A stretch of 64,000 nt of DNA from Ophthalmolycus amberensis (GCA_024529925.1 JAFEUB010001120.1:1161501-1225500), one strand, 5' to 3'. Positions 20,898-34,158 are shown, counted from the first letter of the stretch. The notes: generated by a model not told the origin, from the sequence alone. Program-made: numbers and translations.

Positions 20898-22839
20898 TGG
20901 GCGCTATGCCTATGCGAGAAGCTCGGAAAATATCTCACACAGAGGGAGAGTGACTTCATTCTCTGCTCAGGTAGACATCCCCCCACTATATCTTTCTAGA
21001 GGCCCCTGAAAGAAGTTACATAATGCAAAAACTATTAACTAAATAATAATTTACTTTAAATAAAAAAGTGAAACCATTTTTCCAACTGAAACTATGGGCC
21101 TCATTCTTTAAAGTTAACCAGTAAGATCGCAACGTTGTTGGAAATTAAACTTGTTAGACTTATCGCACAATGTGCTGATGTCGGCCACCAAATTAAACTT
21201 TTGGATTGTCTCCCTTGGTTTGGCTGTAAACTTTTTCTGGCTTGATCTAAATTAAGTATACTGTGGGTGCGACTGAACTTACACGAAGTTCCCATGCGTG
21301 TCTCTTGCGCACTTTCGGCCGTTGTGTGTCAAACTGTTGGTCAGCATCAATGTGTTGATGGCTGATAAATGTTATTGCACTGTCACTGTGACTTAACATC
21401 TGATAAGATCTGCACACTTCCCACTGTCCAGCTCCGTATGCCTTAGTCATACTGGTTTCACAATATTTTGTTTATTTGAAAAAAAAAGCTGCATTTCTTC
21501 CTTTTCTAAAAAGATTGACACAACCGGCTCCCATTGCCAAAATGCTCCGCTGGAAGGTTGAGGACGTCTTCTGTTCCTCCAGCATTTTAATGGACAATGT
21601 GAATGCCATTTTATGACAACTATAATTGCAGCAGTGGAACTATAAATTTCCCTTTTAATGACCCTGCCTGGTGTTAACTGTGGTGTTGATGACTTATTGT
21701 GTTTATTGTGTCTATGTCTTTGTCAATATATTTTGTTTGTCTTTGTTTATGGTGGCAAACTAGTTTCCCATTAGGGGATTAACACATTTCATCGTATCCT
21801 GTCCTACAGTTATGAGGCACGAATTCCATTGGTGACATTTAGTCATGAAGTCCACAGTCACAGACACTTTAAGTCACTTTTAAGTACCACAAATGTTTGA
21901 TGCCATTATGGCTCGTTTCATCAAATGGTGATTTTATTTTGTCAATAACTGCGGTTTAATTAAATAATCTAACGTAGATGTGCATCTGTACATTCTGACG
22001 CGGCGATACAAAGACATAAGTTTAGAATAGAATAGAATATAAATGTACTTCATTCATCCCCAAGGGGAAATTTGTCTGTGGCAGCAGCAAACAGGGTTAC
22101 ACAACAAAATAAAATATTGGGGATGGAAAATGCACACTATGTACAATATAATAAAATAACAGAGCAGGACCTATTCAATTTAAGAAAACAAAGTAATAAA
22201 AATGCACAGTATATACACTGAATAGAATTGTATTAAATTAAATTAAATTAAAGTAGGAAAAAATAAAAATAAAATAAACAAAACAGTAGTGCACAAGATC
22301 ACCAACAGCAAAGGTTGGCGAATGTTGCAAGAGATTTTATGGTGGGATAGTAAATAGAAAAATTAACAATACCAAAGATTAGATGTTTCAGACTTTCTAC
22401 CATGATTTGACCCTTGACCCCTATCTGCACCTTTAGTTTCTTGTCTTTTAAATGGTCGAATACCAAAACAGCGGCAAATCTAGAAATCCAAGCCTTCATT
22501 CAAGCAACATTATTCCTAAAGTTCATTTAGGAAGCGGTATCCAGACTCATAAAGCTGATTTGTTCGTGTGGGCTATTTATTGGACCCTGTGTGCACTACA
22601 ACAACGGCAATATTATAACAGCAGATAACATTTACAGTAAGGTTTGTTCAGTTCACATAGTCTCCCCGCAGATGGAAGATGAATCTCAAGTCAAACCACT
22701 TTGTCACCACTTGAAGAACTTGCTAAATAAGAAACGGAAATTTAGCAACGACATGAAAAAAAGTGCATACAATATTGCGAAGTTCCACAGAATACTGAGA
22801 AACTGACGTTTGTCCCACCCACCCAAAATGACTGGTACA
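20898..22839. other. Gene-poor spacer before the unit junction
   Basis: It carries a LINE-tail-like stretch at 22021-22110 (AATAGAATAGAATATAAATG, then CATCCCCAAGGGGAAATTTG), a common fish 3'-end repeat. No convincing coding exon is seen. Confidence 0.5.
22021..22110. repeat. LINE 3'-tail-like dispersed repeat
   Basis: AGAAT repeats followed by TTCATCCCCAAGGGGAAATT match the tail that recurs throughout teleost genomes. The family name is uncertain. The unit-2 copy is at about 45981-46060. Confidence 0.5.
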
Positions 22840-22919
22840 ACTGTTGAGTACAAAATGTCACATTGGCTGTAGATGCAACAACTGCCTACTTTGCTCTCTT
22901 TGACACCAGTCTCTTGACT
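22840..22919 (+). pseudogene. Truncated C-gene promoter and first exon at the duplication junction
   Basis: The sequence through GACACCAGTCTCTTGACT is identical to that before the complete C gene (up to 46884). There it continues CCATCAGCGGAAAG/GTAAAA. Here it switches at 22920 to AGCATGAGTTACTCTG, the start of the next A1 block. The exon donor and all C coding exons are therefore missing from unit 1. Confidence 0.8.
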
Positions 22920-23592
22920 AGCATGAGTTACTCTGCTCTATGCGCCGCTTTGCGCTCGATGTAAGATAGGGCCTTTGAAAGCAAATATTGTGACACAACA
23001 TATCTAGAAAAGCACACATGAAGTTAATAACAATTTATTACACTGACAGACAGACATACAGTGAGTTTACCATAAAGCAGGAAGACAGAGCTGTATGTTC
23101 AATAACAGCACATTAGGGCATTTGTTATGAATTAGACCTGAGGGGTCATTTTTAACCAGTGTGCGCACTAAACGGGGCCTGAAAGAGGTGTATGCCACTT
23201 TCCCGCAAATTTGGTTGGGATCTCAAATTAACGGGTCACACTACAATAACTAACATCCAATTGTTTTTTGGGCACCAGCATATACCTGTCCACTTCACTG
23301 CATGCTGTATCTTTGCCTCAAGTCTTTCACAGTTTACAAAACTTTGGATTTCTGGTGTAGGCAAACTGAAGCTGAAGAAAAAGAACACTTAAAACTGTGT
23401 TAAACTAAAATAAATATATTAAAAACATTATGAAAATAGGAGGCCCTGTGTGGAATGATTTCAGTTTTGTGGGTAAGATAACAAATCAGCATTTCACCAC
23501 TGCATTACAAAATAGATTGAGACCGCGTCTGGTTTACCTTTCTTGATTGCCAAATACTGAGCAAACGATGAGTAATGGAAATCATCCATTGA

Positions 23593-23698
23593 TATAAAAA
23601 GAGTCTTGGATGAACTGTACCAACACAGATATTCACACTTCACTGCCAACTTAAGCTCTCTTTAACAGCATCCTCTTGACGTTTGAATCAAAACAAAG
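23593..23698 (+). promoter_or_regulatory. A1 (unit 2) core promoter and non-coding exon 1
   Basis: TATAAAAAG starts at 23593, and the donor follows AACAAAG at 23698. It is almost identical to the A2 promoter (GATATAAAAA here, GCTATAAAAA there). The truncated C promoter lies only about 0.7 kb upstream. Confidence 0.65.
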
Positions 23699-23887
23699 GT
23701 AAGGACTAAATATGTATTCTGCATTTACTAACAGTATGAGCAAGACAGTTGTTACACATCTGCGGAAACTGTGAGTGTGTCGTGTGTTTTAAAGCTTGTG
23801 TGATAACCTCTCTTTTTAAGGTTTAAAGCTTTCGTTTTAAGTTATTAACTTTGGCCTCTGTGGTATGTTTTCTACTTGTTTTTCAAG

Positions 23888-25526
23888 ATGAAGTGCATCG
23901 CGCTCTTTCTTGTGTTGGCCATGGTCGTTCTCATGGCTGAACCCGGAGAAGGTTTTTGGAAAGGTGTTGGCAGAGGAGGTACAGTAATGGAATCAATGGG
24001 CCTTTTTAAGGCAAACATTTTCACACAACAGATCTAGAAAAGCACACATGTAGCTAATACCACTGACAGAGATACATTTCTGGCCAAATAAATAAATACA
24101 TGAATTAATTCATTCAACCAAATAATGTGCGAAAAAACAACCAGACAGAACATAGTTTAAAACAGTTACATTCAAGAGCAGGGTCCTTTGTAATCATGTT
24201 TTTTAATTGACCTATAGGAACAATTGTGTTGCCCAACCAACCTTTTCATACACGATGCAATGATGAGTAGAATAATTGTCACCGGTAATAAAGCTTAGGA
24301 CGGACTGATAACCAGGCTGCAACCTCTGGGTGTGATCAGTGAAGCCAATGCTGAAATGCCTTAAACTTATAGCATGATTTTCATTCAAATGATGGTTTAA
24401 GTAAAAAGTAAAATAGAGGATAAAGCAAAACGGCAGTCCACAAACCAATGGGTGATGTCCCAGTGACTACATCCACATTTTTTACAATCTGTGGTCTATA
24501 CGTAGATACCGTCACCATAAGACAGAACATGGCCTCAATTATCCGCTTCCAGCTGAACAAAGGAAAATGACCGACACAAATATCTTTTTTGTTGTTGTCG
24601 TAGCTTGGGGACATGAAACGTAAATGTTCAAATACCAAGATATTTTTACTCTGAAACCCTGTCGATACTATATCCAATCAGAGTTGTAATATGCAAACTA
24701 CTGTCCACAATATCTCCGGCTCTAGAGAATAGCAAATATGAAGTATTGTTTGCATTCACGACTAATTTCAGATTAAAAAGAGCATCTAGAAATTTCTCAA
24801 AGGTTTGTTTTATGATTTCAGTCGCTGAGTGTGCAGTGTTTGCAAAGCAATAAAGACGTGTATCATTCGCATAGAGATGGGCATTACAATCTGTTATGAA
24901 GCAGGATGACAAAGCTGCGTGTTCAGTAACAGCACATTTTAAATCTCAATTGAATGTACAATTATCTGGATACATGGTTTTAAAATAATGTGCATTACTT
25001 ACGACAAATGAGCAGAATGAATGTCTATAACCCTCTACTATACCGTTCATAATGAATTTATTACTTTGTGCTACAAACACAAATGTTATTGTGATACGGT
25101 TACTGGTTTTTTTGTGATACAAAGAAAAGAGTTAAGCTAATTGTGTTTTTCTCTTGTCTGTTTTATTTAGCACGCGAACTGGCTAATGGGTAAGGACCTA
25201 TGCTTCTATGATTGTTATTTTTTGCAACTACATATCTACTTGTGTTACAATAACTATTAAAGTGAAACTAACCTTTATGTTATTGTAAATGTGATATCAT
25301 TCATCTATCATAATACTAACACAAACACTCCAAGAACTTTTTGTCCTCACACAATATTATGTTCTGCTGCTGAATCTTCTCTCCATCCATCAGGTATTTT
25401 GGCAAGGCCAAAGATCAGCAGGAACAGCAGGAACAGGTGGAACAGCAGGAACAGCTGGCCAAACGTTCATTTGATGCTGACCCTCAGGATGATGCCCCTC
25501 AGGATGGTAACCCTAGTTTCAACTAG
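23888..25526 (+). CDS. Piscidin-like antimicrobial peptide precursor, A1 gene of unit 2
   Basis: Coding exons are 23888-23978, 25171-25189 and 25394-25526, encoding 80 residues. The signal peptide (22 residues, ending AEPGEG) is identical at DNA level to that of A2. The mature region reads FWKGVGRG-ARELANG-YFGKAK, then four xEQ triplets, LAKRSFDADPQDD and the acidic tail. AATAAA is at 25644. Compared with A2, the mature codons are heavily changed while the introns and tail are nearly identical. Compared with the unit-1 copy, the microexon has Glu where that has Lys. Intron 2 carries the LINE remnant 24634-25009. It is intact with normal splice sites, so probably expressible; secretion and antimicrobial function are inferred from the family. 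Confidence 0.86.
24634..25009 (-). mobile_element. LINE reverse transcriptase remnant in A1 intron 2 (unit 2)
   Basis: Same fragment, same CAAAT flanks and same ANDT variant of the catalytic box as at 657-1032, so the insertion predates the 24-kb duplication. Confidence 0.75.
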
Positions 25527-25960
25527 ACCGAGAGGGCCACTCCAAAGCCATGTATTGGATCAACCATTTCTTGAAAATATACATGCTTTGATGTCATCGA
25601 TAAGTGAATTCTGAATTCACTTTGAAGAATGCCAGTTGTTCTGAATAAATTTGCATTTAAAAATTAAAAATGATAAAATGTTTTTATTTATTTTAAAGAA
25701 TGATCCATTTTAAGGAAGTGATGGGAGGAAGGGGCCTTGGGTTAAATAAATTTGGTTTTGAGGTTTGAGATTAGGTCAACTATGTATCTCTCCTCAATTA
25801 TATGAGTCTGTTTGCTCTTCATGTGAAAAAAAACTTAAAGCTAGTGTAGGTAATCCTATTTTGTAAAAAACGTTTTGGTTATATGTCTAAATTATCTTCA
25901 TATCCAAAAAGCAACCAATATACCAAGTGCTCTGACAAAACAGAAGACAATAGAAATTAA

Positions 25961-26417
25961 TGTTTTCACACCGAACGCAACGCAAATTTTCGCGCCACGA
26001 GATTACATAGAAAGTCAATGGACAGATGGGAATCAACATGAGTAGACGCGTAATTGCGCCGGGCAATTTTGAGGGTTGATTGAGCAGCTACAATGTTGGC
26101 AAAGCTAAGCAACAATTGATCCGAGCTACATTGAGAAAACAAGTATTTTAAAAGTTACTTGCTTGTCGTCTTGCGGAGAGAACTTACAAAACATGAATTC
26201 AGACTTTTTACAAATCTGCATCTTTATTATTTCGGCATCCTTTTTATCCCTTTATTGCAATTAAATCCCAGCAAAATTGTTTATTTTGGGTTGATACAGC
26301 TGTAGTAAACCAGCCGAAGTGTGGCTTGCTAGATACAGTGAATACATCTCCATGAAATTCAGAGCGCCCTCCGGATGATGTTATGAACCCAGACAAGACG
26401 GCTAAATCAAGTCAGTT
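25961..26417. mobile_element. Truncated Harbinger-like MITE ending the A1 block (unit 2)
   Basis: Begins after TAA at 25958-25960 with TGTTTTCACACC and stops at the same internal point as the copy at 1984-2440. Confidence 0.6.
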
Positions 26418-26861
26418 TGGGTTCATTTTCATATCTACTGGTTTAGAAATAGTCCGTTCTTTCTGTGAGTACATATATGTATATTGTCTGGATGTGTTTG
26501 GAAAGCCCTTCGACAAGCAGGATGAGATGTGCTGTGTTTGGTGTGGAATAAACCAAGTCGACCTAGGGTTTTTGAACAAACAAAAGTCACTATTTTGTTT
26601 TTGGAAAATGTGACCTGGTTTCAATTTAACATTAGATCAATTGTTGCAGATCTGTTGATAGCTTCCTCAGAACATATGCTGTTAAAATGCTGATGTTCAT
26701 CCGATAAATAAATAAAACAACAAAAACTAATATATGATATGATGTATGGGCTAACTCAACAAAGAAAACACTGTACTAGATTTTGGCAGTTGGTCAATTA
26801 GGTTAAGTCAACCAATTTCAAAAAGTAAAAATTATAGAAGTATATGAATGTCATCCTGTAA

Positions 26862-27778
26862 TGCTGCGTTCACACCGGACGAGATTACATACAAAGTCTA
26901 TGCACAGACGCGATGAGACTGGCGCGCCGCGATTTTGCGATGGCTCGGCGCGTTGGACGCGTTTTTGCGTTGGACGCCGCAAAATCGCCAACGCGCGAGT
27001 TGAAATTTTTCAACTTCTGCGAAATAATCGCGTGACGCTGTGGCGCGATAGCCTATCAGCGTTGAGTTGCTCCCCCTGTCATCCTGCCGTTGTTGAATCA
27101 GGAAATAAATACTGTAGCCGTCTGTGTTCACCCAGAGCTCTACGATACCTCATATCAACAGAGACCGGACCAAACTATGTGGATACATGTGTGTGTGTAA
27201 ACCATACGGTACAAACAATGAATAGACGCTGCCGTATTTACATCTACATGACGTTATTGAGTGCTGGTGGAGCTGCTACGATGTTAGCATAGCCTAGCAC
27301 CGATCCATCAGAGCTCCATTGAGAAGACAAGTAGCCTACAAATCGGTATCATTACGTAGTTATTTCGGAGTCCCTTTTTGTCGGTTTATTTTCCGTTAAA
27401 TCACAGCCAAATCAGTTTATGTTGTGTTCCTACAGCTGTAGTAAACAGCGACTGGTGGCTTGCTAGACACAGTGAATACAGCTCGATACAATCCACGGAG
27501 CTCCTATGAACAATATTATGAACCAGACATGACGGCGTTTGGCATTCCGACGTTTGAGGGATTTCCACAACACGTACAAAGCAGCAATGGTCCTTATTCC
27601 TTTCATAGTTGATAGCGGAAAGAAATGACGGCCAGGTAAACGGCTTCCAGTCGATAAACCACGCCCCCTCTCCGGCGCTACGCGATTTTGCGGCGTTTGG
27701 TGTGAACACGACCGGCGGCGCGTTGGACGCGATTTTGCAGTGCGTCAAAAAATCAACGCGTTTGGTGTGAACGCAGCA
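26862..27778. mobile_element. Non-autonomous PIF/Harbinger-like element (unit 2)
   Basis: Terminal TGCTGCGTTCACACC and its inverted partner, with TAA at 26859-26861 and 27779-27781. It is the counterpart of 2886-3803, with a few substitutions in the GC-rich ends. Confidence 0.75.
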
Positions 27779-27781
27779 TAA

Positions 27782-29985
27782 GAGTGCTTGTCCTCAAATC
27801 AATTCCACTGGAAGCCTTAAAATCCCTGTTTTAAATGTTATATCCTGCTTTCCTTGAAACATGTCTCATTTTTCAGTTCCAGTATTTTGTTGAAACAGTC
27901 ACTCAAGTGTGACTGCATTAATCCAGGTGTGTATGCATTTTTGTGTGTGTGTGTGTGTATGTGTGTGTTATGTGGCACTCGTCTGTCTCCAGCGAGGGTT
28001 TAAAGAGGGATTGAGTGAGAGGAAGGATAGCTTTCGAGTAGGGATTAGGCTAAAGCTGGGTCTCTCAGGGTCATTATTCAATAGCCACTGAGTGGCATCA
28101 GAACCCCTAAAACCCAGCAGACAGCAGTCAGAGAGCGGCAGCTCCATCTGTAATGAAAGGAAGAAAGCATGGGCGTGTGTGTGTATATAATGAATAATGC
28201 ATTGTTATGGAGTAGTTATAGCTACAACAGCAGTTATAACAGCAATAACTTTGACAAACAAACTTTCTTTTGTGAGGCAGACGCAGAGGCAGGCAGTCCA
28301 CTTCGGCATACATACCGTCCCACACATGTCATTTCTATGTCTACCCAGCCACTATATGTCCACACGTATGTATGACATCCACACATAAGGGCTCTGGTAT
28401 ACACAGCGAACCTCAAAGACGACAGTCAAACAGTTCACATGAAAGTCGTACCACAGCTGCATGGGAGGAAGTAAGTCCTCTAGAGATGACAATAGTCAGT
28501 GTTTTTTAAATGGAGGACGTGACATCAAGTCAGTAGCTTCAATTATAAAGTTTACAAACTCAAGAGGGACATGCATGATTATTCAGACAATAGCAGTGTA
28601 TTTATAAATATAGGAACTACAGTATTTATGCAATTCTGTCCGCACGCTAATAACCAGCTACCTTAGGTTTTTGCTGTTGTTTGGTCTCTTTTCCAAAAGG
28701 GCAAACATATTTAGCCATATATGTGTGAGAAGAATTGTATATTTAAAATATCCAACACAGATGAGGAGAAGAATACCAATAACAGTGGTTTTGAGTGTTT
28801 GTTTGGATGATTTGATACTTTTGTCACGATTAAAAATGGGTTCATGGAATCTCTTCCAATCATGAACATGAATCCAGTACGCAAATATCTCCAAAAAAGC
28901 TGATTCTGATTAAAATAAAAATTAGATTATAGAATTTTGCCAAGCTGTGGTTTTGAAATGATGTGTCATCTGGTGAAACATGAACCTCACGACATCTTAA
29001 ACAGCAAAATCCACCCATACCAGAGAGTTGTTGGTATTACAGAAAAGAGGTGGACAGAAGTATAAAAACAGGAAGGAATGAGTGAGTCTATTTTAGCTGA
29101 TGCTGCGAATTTGCGTCCCTCTGAAACTTCAGTGCTACAGTAAGACCTGACTATGTCTCTGAGACAGCAGAGCGGGGCTTACACCAGGATCAGACACTAA
29201 CCCTCAGCTCGTGGCTATTTATTGTCTGGTGGTTTGTCAGGATCATCCCGAGATGCTGGTTTTCTTGGCATTCCACATCACGTTAAGTCCTCAGACATCT
29301 CCCCATCTCTACTGTCACACAAATGGAGCCAGTCTGGAGAGCTGTCACTTGCTAGGAAATCCACAGAGGTACATTTCACACACATGATTGCATCCCTGGT
29401 CACGTGGAGAGTTTTTACTTGAAAATGTCTCCATTAAACAAAATCAATATGCTGTATTTGGTTAGTTCAAATGGTCAGGAGAAAGGTCTCACCTTACACA
29501 AGGGCTCTTTAGTTCAATTAGGGCCTGCTGGTTGTTTTTTATCATGGCTGAGGCTACTTCATGCCTTATACCAGTACTGTTTTGTGCAGCATTATTTTAA
29601 TTTCACGTCTATTTGGTGGAATATGCAAATTGTGAGGCCTGATGTTATGTTTTATGGTACACTTTTAATTACAGCCCCAGTGATCAAAAGTGGAACGTGG
29701 AAATTCGATGAAAGTAGACAAGCTCATTAGATCATTAAAGGTTTTTACATTTGCTGTTTTAAACATTTAATGTACAAAAGTTCTTTGCTTGAAGAGTACC
29801 AGGCTGATTAGAATGAATAGATATTTAAAGACAAATGAGCTGCGGCAGAGACAAACACTGCAAAAACTCCAACTGAAGATGTTTCGGCCCCTGTTTTATT
29901 TACGCGTGACCCCCATAAAGCGCAGGACAAAACCATCAAAGCAATTCACAAAACCCAATGGATTACCACTCGGACTATGGGGATG
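27782..29985. other. Gene-poor spacer (unit 2)
   Basis: Counterpart of 3807-6010, with the TG run at 27942-27969. No gene is supportable. Confidence 0.6.
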
Positions 29986-29993
29986 CACTAAAG

Positions 29994-30580
29994 CAGGGGT
30001 TTTTTTTCTTCTTTTTTTTAAAAGTTAGACTTGATAATAAAAATATCCCCATAGTCGAAATTATGAGATAGAAAGTCGAAGTTATGAGATAGAAAGTCAA
30101 TGATGAGATACTTAAACATAGAAGCAGCTCTTTGGCTGGTTACTGTACATTTGACATGGAAATGTATTGTGAGTACATTGAAGACTACTTTAAACCTGCT
30201 TTAAAACACATGAAATACTTCATGTGGGATTGTGCAAACGCACCCTTGAAAGGATTTTAAGCTTTGAACAAAGTTGTTGTAATAACGTGTTTGATATTTG
30301 TCTTTGATATTTTCTTTAATAGTTTGATCTTTGATAGAGTAATGTGGGTTTCTTAACCCTAAATTAAAAGGATTTAAGTTATAACAACAGAAATGTGCTT
30401 AAATATATTTTTACATTTATATAACTGCATGGACAATATTTTTACACTTGAATAAACAATAATCAAATGCAGAGACAGTTATTTGCCAATATGTTACGAG
30501 TAGTTACATTTACAACCGGCCCTTTGAGGGCGACCGTGATGCTGATGTGGCCCGGAGTGAAAATGAGTTTGAGACCCCTG
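29994..30580. mobile_element. hAT-like non-autonomous element (unit 2)
   Basis: CAGGGG/CCCCTG ends with CACTAAAG duplications at 29986-29993 and 30581-30588. It is the counterpart of 6019-6607. Confidence 0.75.
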
Positions 30581-30588
30581 CACTAAAG

Positions 30589-33500
30589 TGTCACGGTTCC
30601 ACCCTGAGCCCTGTGTGACAGCTTTCCATGGAAGGAGTTGCAATGTCGTCAGCGGACTCCTGCTGAGAGCACACCTGTGGAGAATCCTCATTAGTATCCT
30701 ATGTAGGTTGTGAGCTGCTGCCAGAACGTTGTAGTTCATTGTCTGCGTAGTATGTACATATGCTAAATTCCTTGCGTTAGACCATCAGTCCTAGTTTTGA
30801 GTTTTGTATGAATTCAGCCTCTCTTTTGTTTGAGTTTTGTTTGAGTTTTGCAACTTCTGTTGCTTGATTCCTGTTTCTTTTGTTCTGAATTTTCGAATTC
30901 CTTAGTAAACTAGTTCTACTTCCTATCGTTTGTGTCTGAGTCTGCATCTGGATGCCTCCAACTACCACATGTCACTAAAGTAGCATAGGTTTTAATGAAA
31001 AAGGGCCAGAAAGAACTTAGTTACAACCATTTCTCTTTTTGTCCCCATCTGTTCTTCTCACTGTTGGTTCCTCTAAGTGGCATGACAAGACGAAACAGAG
31101 CATGGGGAAGTGATCATAATCAAGCTGTTAACACTGATACGGCGAGTATTGCCCCATTCGGATTAAATACACCACACACGCATACATGTGAATGCACACA
31201 CCACCTTACGGGAAGAAAAAAAAAGTACTAGACACGGGGCAACAGGCCTCAATTGCTCACACTAACATTAGAGAGGATTAAAAGAACCATTACTTATTTC
31301 GGTTTATCACACAGTTGTTTGGGAAGTAGTATTCTGACAATCATGGAGGATTAAATTGGGTTCACCAAACACCCTTAATACGATTCCTCTTTATGTTGAT
31401 TTCTAAGGTGTCATTACAGGATTGCTGGCTAAAGGAGAGTCACATAGCACAAGTAAGCTAAAATACAACAACATCTATGGTACCCTTCAATGACTTTGCA
31501 GACATTGACCTTTTCTCCACCCAAACGCTTTTGGTGATGTAAAAAAAGAGATTATCAACCCGATCTCACTCCCAACTCATCAGATCTCAAATCACACATT
31601 TTCTGTTTCTTTACTGTTATAGAGATAGAACAACAAATAGGGGGTCTTCTCTGAAACAGACCCAAGAGGTAACAAAACTGACTGATAGAACACATCTACC
31701 AACAATGCTCCTGCACCTCAAAACACCAAAACAGCATACCAAAATGGCTGCATTTGACAGACTGCCCTTCTTGCCACTCCAAACAGTCACACCAGCACTA
31801 ATAAGATGGTCGTATGCTTTCATATAATCACTCCAACATATTAAAACTGGGAACAGAATAACCCTGAGAAAGAGCATTAAATGATTCTTGGCACTTTGTC
31901 TTTTTCCACCCCAACTTTTAGAGAGGAATTGTAATGTTGTATATTTTAATATATTTATAATTAATTATGCACTGCTCCGAGTATGAAATCAAATGTCATA
32001 TATGGCAAAATGTTTTTTCCTGAGAAAAGTGTGATATAACCATGGATGTTATAAGGTAAACAAAGGAAACACCTGCAACACCAGGTTGTAATCAAGGATA
32101 TGAATTTTAAACAAATGCAAAGAATAGGGAGCAGCAAGGGGTTAACGCAAATTAAGAAGAATTCTTTTTTGCACGGGGGCACCTCTGCAGGCGAGTCTGG
32201 CCACGATGATTGTTTGATCTGACCTTGATTATTATTCACTTTACAGACAAGTATTTCAACTTAATCATCATGAGATATCTTTTCCTTCTTACCCACTGAA
32301 TTTCATAACCAAGAAAGAGGAAGAAAATAGAAGCAGCATAACTTGGCAAACAACGCCTTGGTATCAATCGTCATTATGAGCTGTACTAATTATAGAAAGC
32401 ATTAATCTCTCTGCATTGTTTTTTATTGCTACATCACTGAATGGCAGTGGCAGTAATGACAATATTTAAATTGTTCATTGAAAACCAAGTTAAAGCAGCA
32501 CAAAGATGTGGAAACAACCAGGCAGCAATATGAGCTCCTCACCAGGTTTACCAAACTCATCAAACAAGCTCAAACCAGTATACAAGCTGCTGTTAAGAAT
32601 ATTATCTTGAAATCTGAAAATGCATGTTCCAATATTTCTGCGTATTCTTATAAAAAAAAGAGTGTGTGTGTGTGTGTGTGTGTAGGGGGGGGGGGGGGGG
32701 GGGGTCAGTTACAAGCGTACTCACCAGTTTTCTGAGAAATGCTAAATTTACTTTACTTTGGCATGCGGAACTCAAAGTGGCTAGCAAGCTTACGTTAGGT
32801 TGTCTTTTTGAATTTGAATGAAAGGATTAAGTTGAAGGGTCCGCGGAGGTACTGCAGGGGGTCTGCGGAATTTTTGGTTGATTAGACAATTTTTTTAATT
32901 AATTAATTTTGTATTTATTTTTTCCAAAGATGAATCTGTCCATTATTGTAATAGTTCAGTATTGTATGCAAGATAACAGGTATGTTTATGCATGGCAGTG
33001 GCACTAATAGGCCATCACTCATTTTCGTTTCCACATTTATGTTTAAAAAATGAAAACATCAATTTGAATAGCTTGTGTGCATGATTATCATGCAATTGAC
33101 AATGTTGATATTGGCATTAGTATCAGCTGACAGTGTGTGTATAAATGGCAGTGGCACGACCTCCCTACTCACTGTACCTTGCACATGTTTAAAATAAAAA
33201 CATGAATATATGAACCTGTGTATTATTTGAATAGCTTAGTATTGAATGCACAATAAAGAGGCATGTTTATACATGGCACTAGGCCCAGTTTATTATAAAA
33301 CACAATTTTATCCAATATAGTCGGGGGTCCCTGCTCCATCTCAGCTGATTAGTTTGGGGGTCCTTGGCCTGAAAAACGTTGAAGACCCTGGCCTAAACCA
33401 TTACCAATAATATATTGATTTCCATATTCCATATGTTGTGCCTGCACCTGGCGCAATGTTAAAACAATGGCTGATTCTACATTTGAGAAGCGATCAGTTT

Positions 33501-34158
33501 TCTGCATTTGTATTTGAAAGACTAGACATTTTGGAAATGATTTCATCCTTTTTCAAAAGTTTTGACGTTTGGACTTAACGCTCTGGAGTTATTGGACATC
33601 TTTGAATCAAACGAAACACTTCTACGCAGCCACCACTGAAATCTAATTCTACAAATAGTTTGATACTTATACTCGCCTGAGCTTTATCTGCAGCTGTGCA
33701 GTAACAGCAGGTTTAGATGACAACTGTATTGCTTTCCGATGCCATTCACAGGGGGTTCAGACAGAAAGCGGAAGCCTAGAGGCTGCATCAGCCTCAAAAT
33801 GCAACCATTTAGGGGGAGAGGGCCTGCACACTTTGAAGGAGCCTGCATCTACGTTTCCACACACAGTTGGATGAGGAGTGGATCCACTGAGCTCAAACAG
33901 CACTCGTGGACTCATCATGACACATTTTGTTAGAAAAAACAAGAGTGCACCTACACCATTGACTCCAGACCAGGTTTTTGTTGATCAATGGCGCAATCGC
34001 TTTCTGTTACCTAAAGATACCAGTGCTGCAGCAATGCAACTGACCACACCTCATTTTAAGACCAACACGGCCATGGGTGCACAGATGGCACAAGTACATT
34101 TGCTACTTACACAACGTGGGCGTAAGGCGTGAAAATGACCACTGCGTCGGTCTAAATT
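30589..34158. other. Gene-poor spacer upstream of A2 (unit 2)
   Basis: Counterpart of 6616-10218. It has the GT/poly-G tract at 32662-32704 (G20) and the hAT-like repeat at about 32830-33386. Small deletions relative to unit 1 occur near 31117, 31360, 32815 and 34067. Confidence 0.55.
32662..32704. repeat. (GT)n followed by a G20 tract
   Basis: Unit-2 counterpart of 8703-8736, with nine more G residues. Confidence 0.9.

Larger units (their letters stand above)
1..22919 (+). repeat. Tandem 24-kb unit 1 (5' cut by window)
   Basis: Position 1 matches 23978 and position 22919 matches 46884. Differences are scattered single bases and small indels, for example at 1199, 2476, 8726-8736 and 31328-31365 versus 7387-7420. 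Offsets of 23977 to 23965 imply about 1.06 kb of unit 1 lies before the window. Confidence 0.93.
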
